A program made the position numbers and the translations under genes. Positions 62,576 through 64,000 of a stretch of DNA of 64,000 nucleotides are shown one piece after another; position 1 is the first letter of the stretch; the number at the start of each line of letters is the position of its first letter. The notes under the pieces are model-generated. The model searched no databases, had not been told where the DNA came from, and was given only the letters and a program-made list of their open reading frames with translations. The stretch covers positions 3,906,001 through 3,970,000 of the forward strand of contig CM060200.1 in NCBI GenBank assembly GCA_030562195.1. The letters run 5' to 3'. Origin of the DNA: Nipponacmea schrenckii. Its lineage: Eukaryota; Mollusca; Gastropoda; Lottiidae.

Positions 62576-64000
62576 AAAACGAAAAAAAAATCTAAATAGT
62601 TGTTATAATGTTTTTACGTTAAATTAAATTGCTTGGATAATTATGATAATATATTTGATTTTAGGTATAAAGTTTAAAATGTCCCATTACTTTATCCAAA
62701 TAACCTTCTTCTAATCATTTAATATTAAAACCACAATAGTTGTTAACAATAAATAACTGGACACATATGGCTATAACAATTACCTGTACTTAACCCTAAC
62801 ACTGTGATAGTGTCTTTTATTGAATAGGAACTGGTTATTTTCAATGACTCTTATATCTATTTAGGATCCAGCTGTTCACAACGGAAACATGATTTTAACC
62901 GTATAAGATAAGCTTTTTCCAATCGTTTACTATAATACAATATTCGATCAGTGATCGACAGTGAATTTGTTAATCAGTTTGTGAGATTATCACATAATGT
63001 TGATCAAACAAAAATTCGACAGTTGAATAAAGCCATGCCCCAATGACAGTTAGAAAGAGCCAATCAGAGGAAGCGTCACAAGCTCTAAGCTAATCAATGA
63101 CGTGATAACAAATCTTCTATATTATTATCCAATATCCTCTTTCTTATAGACGGAGTTGAATGAAAATATACTTTTTACTATACTATTTTTTAATTTTGAA
63201 CAAAATGTCATTTTGGAAATCGATTCATTCAGGAAAATATTTCAAAATGTGTATTTTATATTATATTATATTAAGATCATATTACAAGTCAAAGGCACTC
63301 CTATATGGGAAGTTGTTCATATCTAAATTTTGATGTTTCCAAAAAAAAAAAATGTCCGCTTATGAAACTTTGTGTTAATTGGGTGTGGAATGTCACAGAA
63401 AGTTTAATTTGTATTCAGAAAGTCATTAAAATTGTGTAGGAAATCTAAATCTAAAAATATTATTGTGATTATTCGAGATCGTCCTCTACGTTTACAAACT
63501 GAATTTTATACATGTTATGAACATAATCGTTAGATTATAGAATTCAATAACGACTATTATATTATTATTCCATCTTATTCTATAGATCACGACTACAGAA
63601 TATTACAGAAACCCACATTCAATAAATTTAGAGTCTGGTTCCACTCCTTTTAATGATTCTGCTTTCCTTATAAAGCAGTTGTGTACAATTCTTCACCAAG
63701 GGGAAACCGTTTCAAAAAAAAATGATAGGCTTTTAATAGGAATCGATGACATTTAATAATGGTGAAACATAAATTACATACAATGACAAAATCAACTGAA
63801 AAATAAGTACACTTTCACACAAAAAATCCCAAAGGATGCCTTCTCATCCTCTTATAAATAGTCTGTAGGCTACATTGAAGTAATGACAAAAAAAAATGGT
63901 TCTATTTTGTACAACTTGCAGAATGTTGAATTTCTATAGTGGGATTTGCGACGCCATCAAACGTCATAAGCGGTGATATATAATTTATAATCATAATTAC
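62576..64000. other. AT-rich flank with a promoter-like patch
   Basis: No exon found. CCAATCAG at 63060-63067 and TGACGT at 63098-63103 lie 31 bases apart and may belong to the promoter of a gene beginning beyond the window; this is weak. Confidence 0.3.

Overview
The window is eukaryotic nuclear DNA from an invertebrate, most likely a mollusc and probably a gastropod such as a limpet. The evidence is AT-rich sequence, short GT-AG exons in long introns, animal gene families, tRNA-derived SINEs, and a dense set of short inverted-repeat elements of a type I associate with mollusc genomes. The species call is inference from gene content and repeat style. A 500-base run of N (15505-16004) is a scaffold gap.

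Layout: (1) 1-6087, plus strand: the 3' part of a receptor-type protein tyrosine phosphatase with an active-looking D1 domain and a degenerate D2 domain that carries a one-base frameshift. (2) 6.1-12.5 kb: a repeat-rich spacer with a decayed reverse transcriptase and a 2.1 kb inverted-repeat element interrupted by a SINE. (3) 12.56-13.12 kb: a candidate two-exon mini-gene for a 59-residue secreted peptide, with a TATA box, initiator and poly(A) signal at textbook spacing. (4) 16.9-31.4 kb, minus strand: mitochondrial Lon protease, 22 exons, about 998 residues, all splice phases consistent. (5) 31.6-38.2 kb, plus strand, head to head with Lon across about 200 bases: a nuclear-type protein with several double-stranded-RNA-binding-like repeats and a Met/Gly/Pro-rich segment. 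(6) 39.3-51.5 kb, plus strand: an alpha-arrestin (ARRDC family), 8 exons, 424 residues, two PPxY motifs. (7) 59.4-61.7 kb, plus strand: a secreted cyclophilin-type peptidyl-prolyl isomerase, 4 coding exons, 220 residues.

The most unusual observation is that two unrelated genes, on opposite strands, carry the same architecture: a tandem array in which every unit copies the end of an intron, the AG splice acceptor, and the first few dozen bases of the next exon. In Lon there are 16 extra copies of a 105-base unit upstream of exon 17. In the alpha-arrestin there are about 46 copies of a 56-base unit upstream of exon 7, each with a branch-point-like TACTAAT, an AG acceptor, a PPTY-coding mini-exon and an in-frame stop. 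In both cases the intact exon is the last acceptor in transcript order, so the spliceosome must skip many near-identical decoys or use them to make truncated proteins.

The genes do not form a pathway; they are independent housekeeping or signalling genes. The only close regulatory pairings are the Lon / RNA-binding-protein divergent promoter and the short gap (about 260 bases from poly(A) signal to ATG) between the RNA-binding-protein gene and the alpha-arrestin gene.
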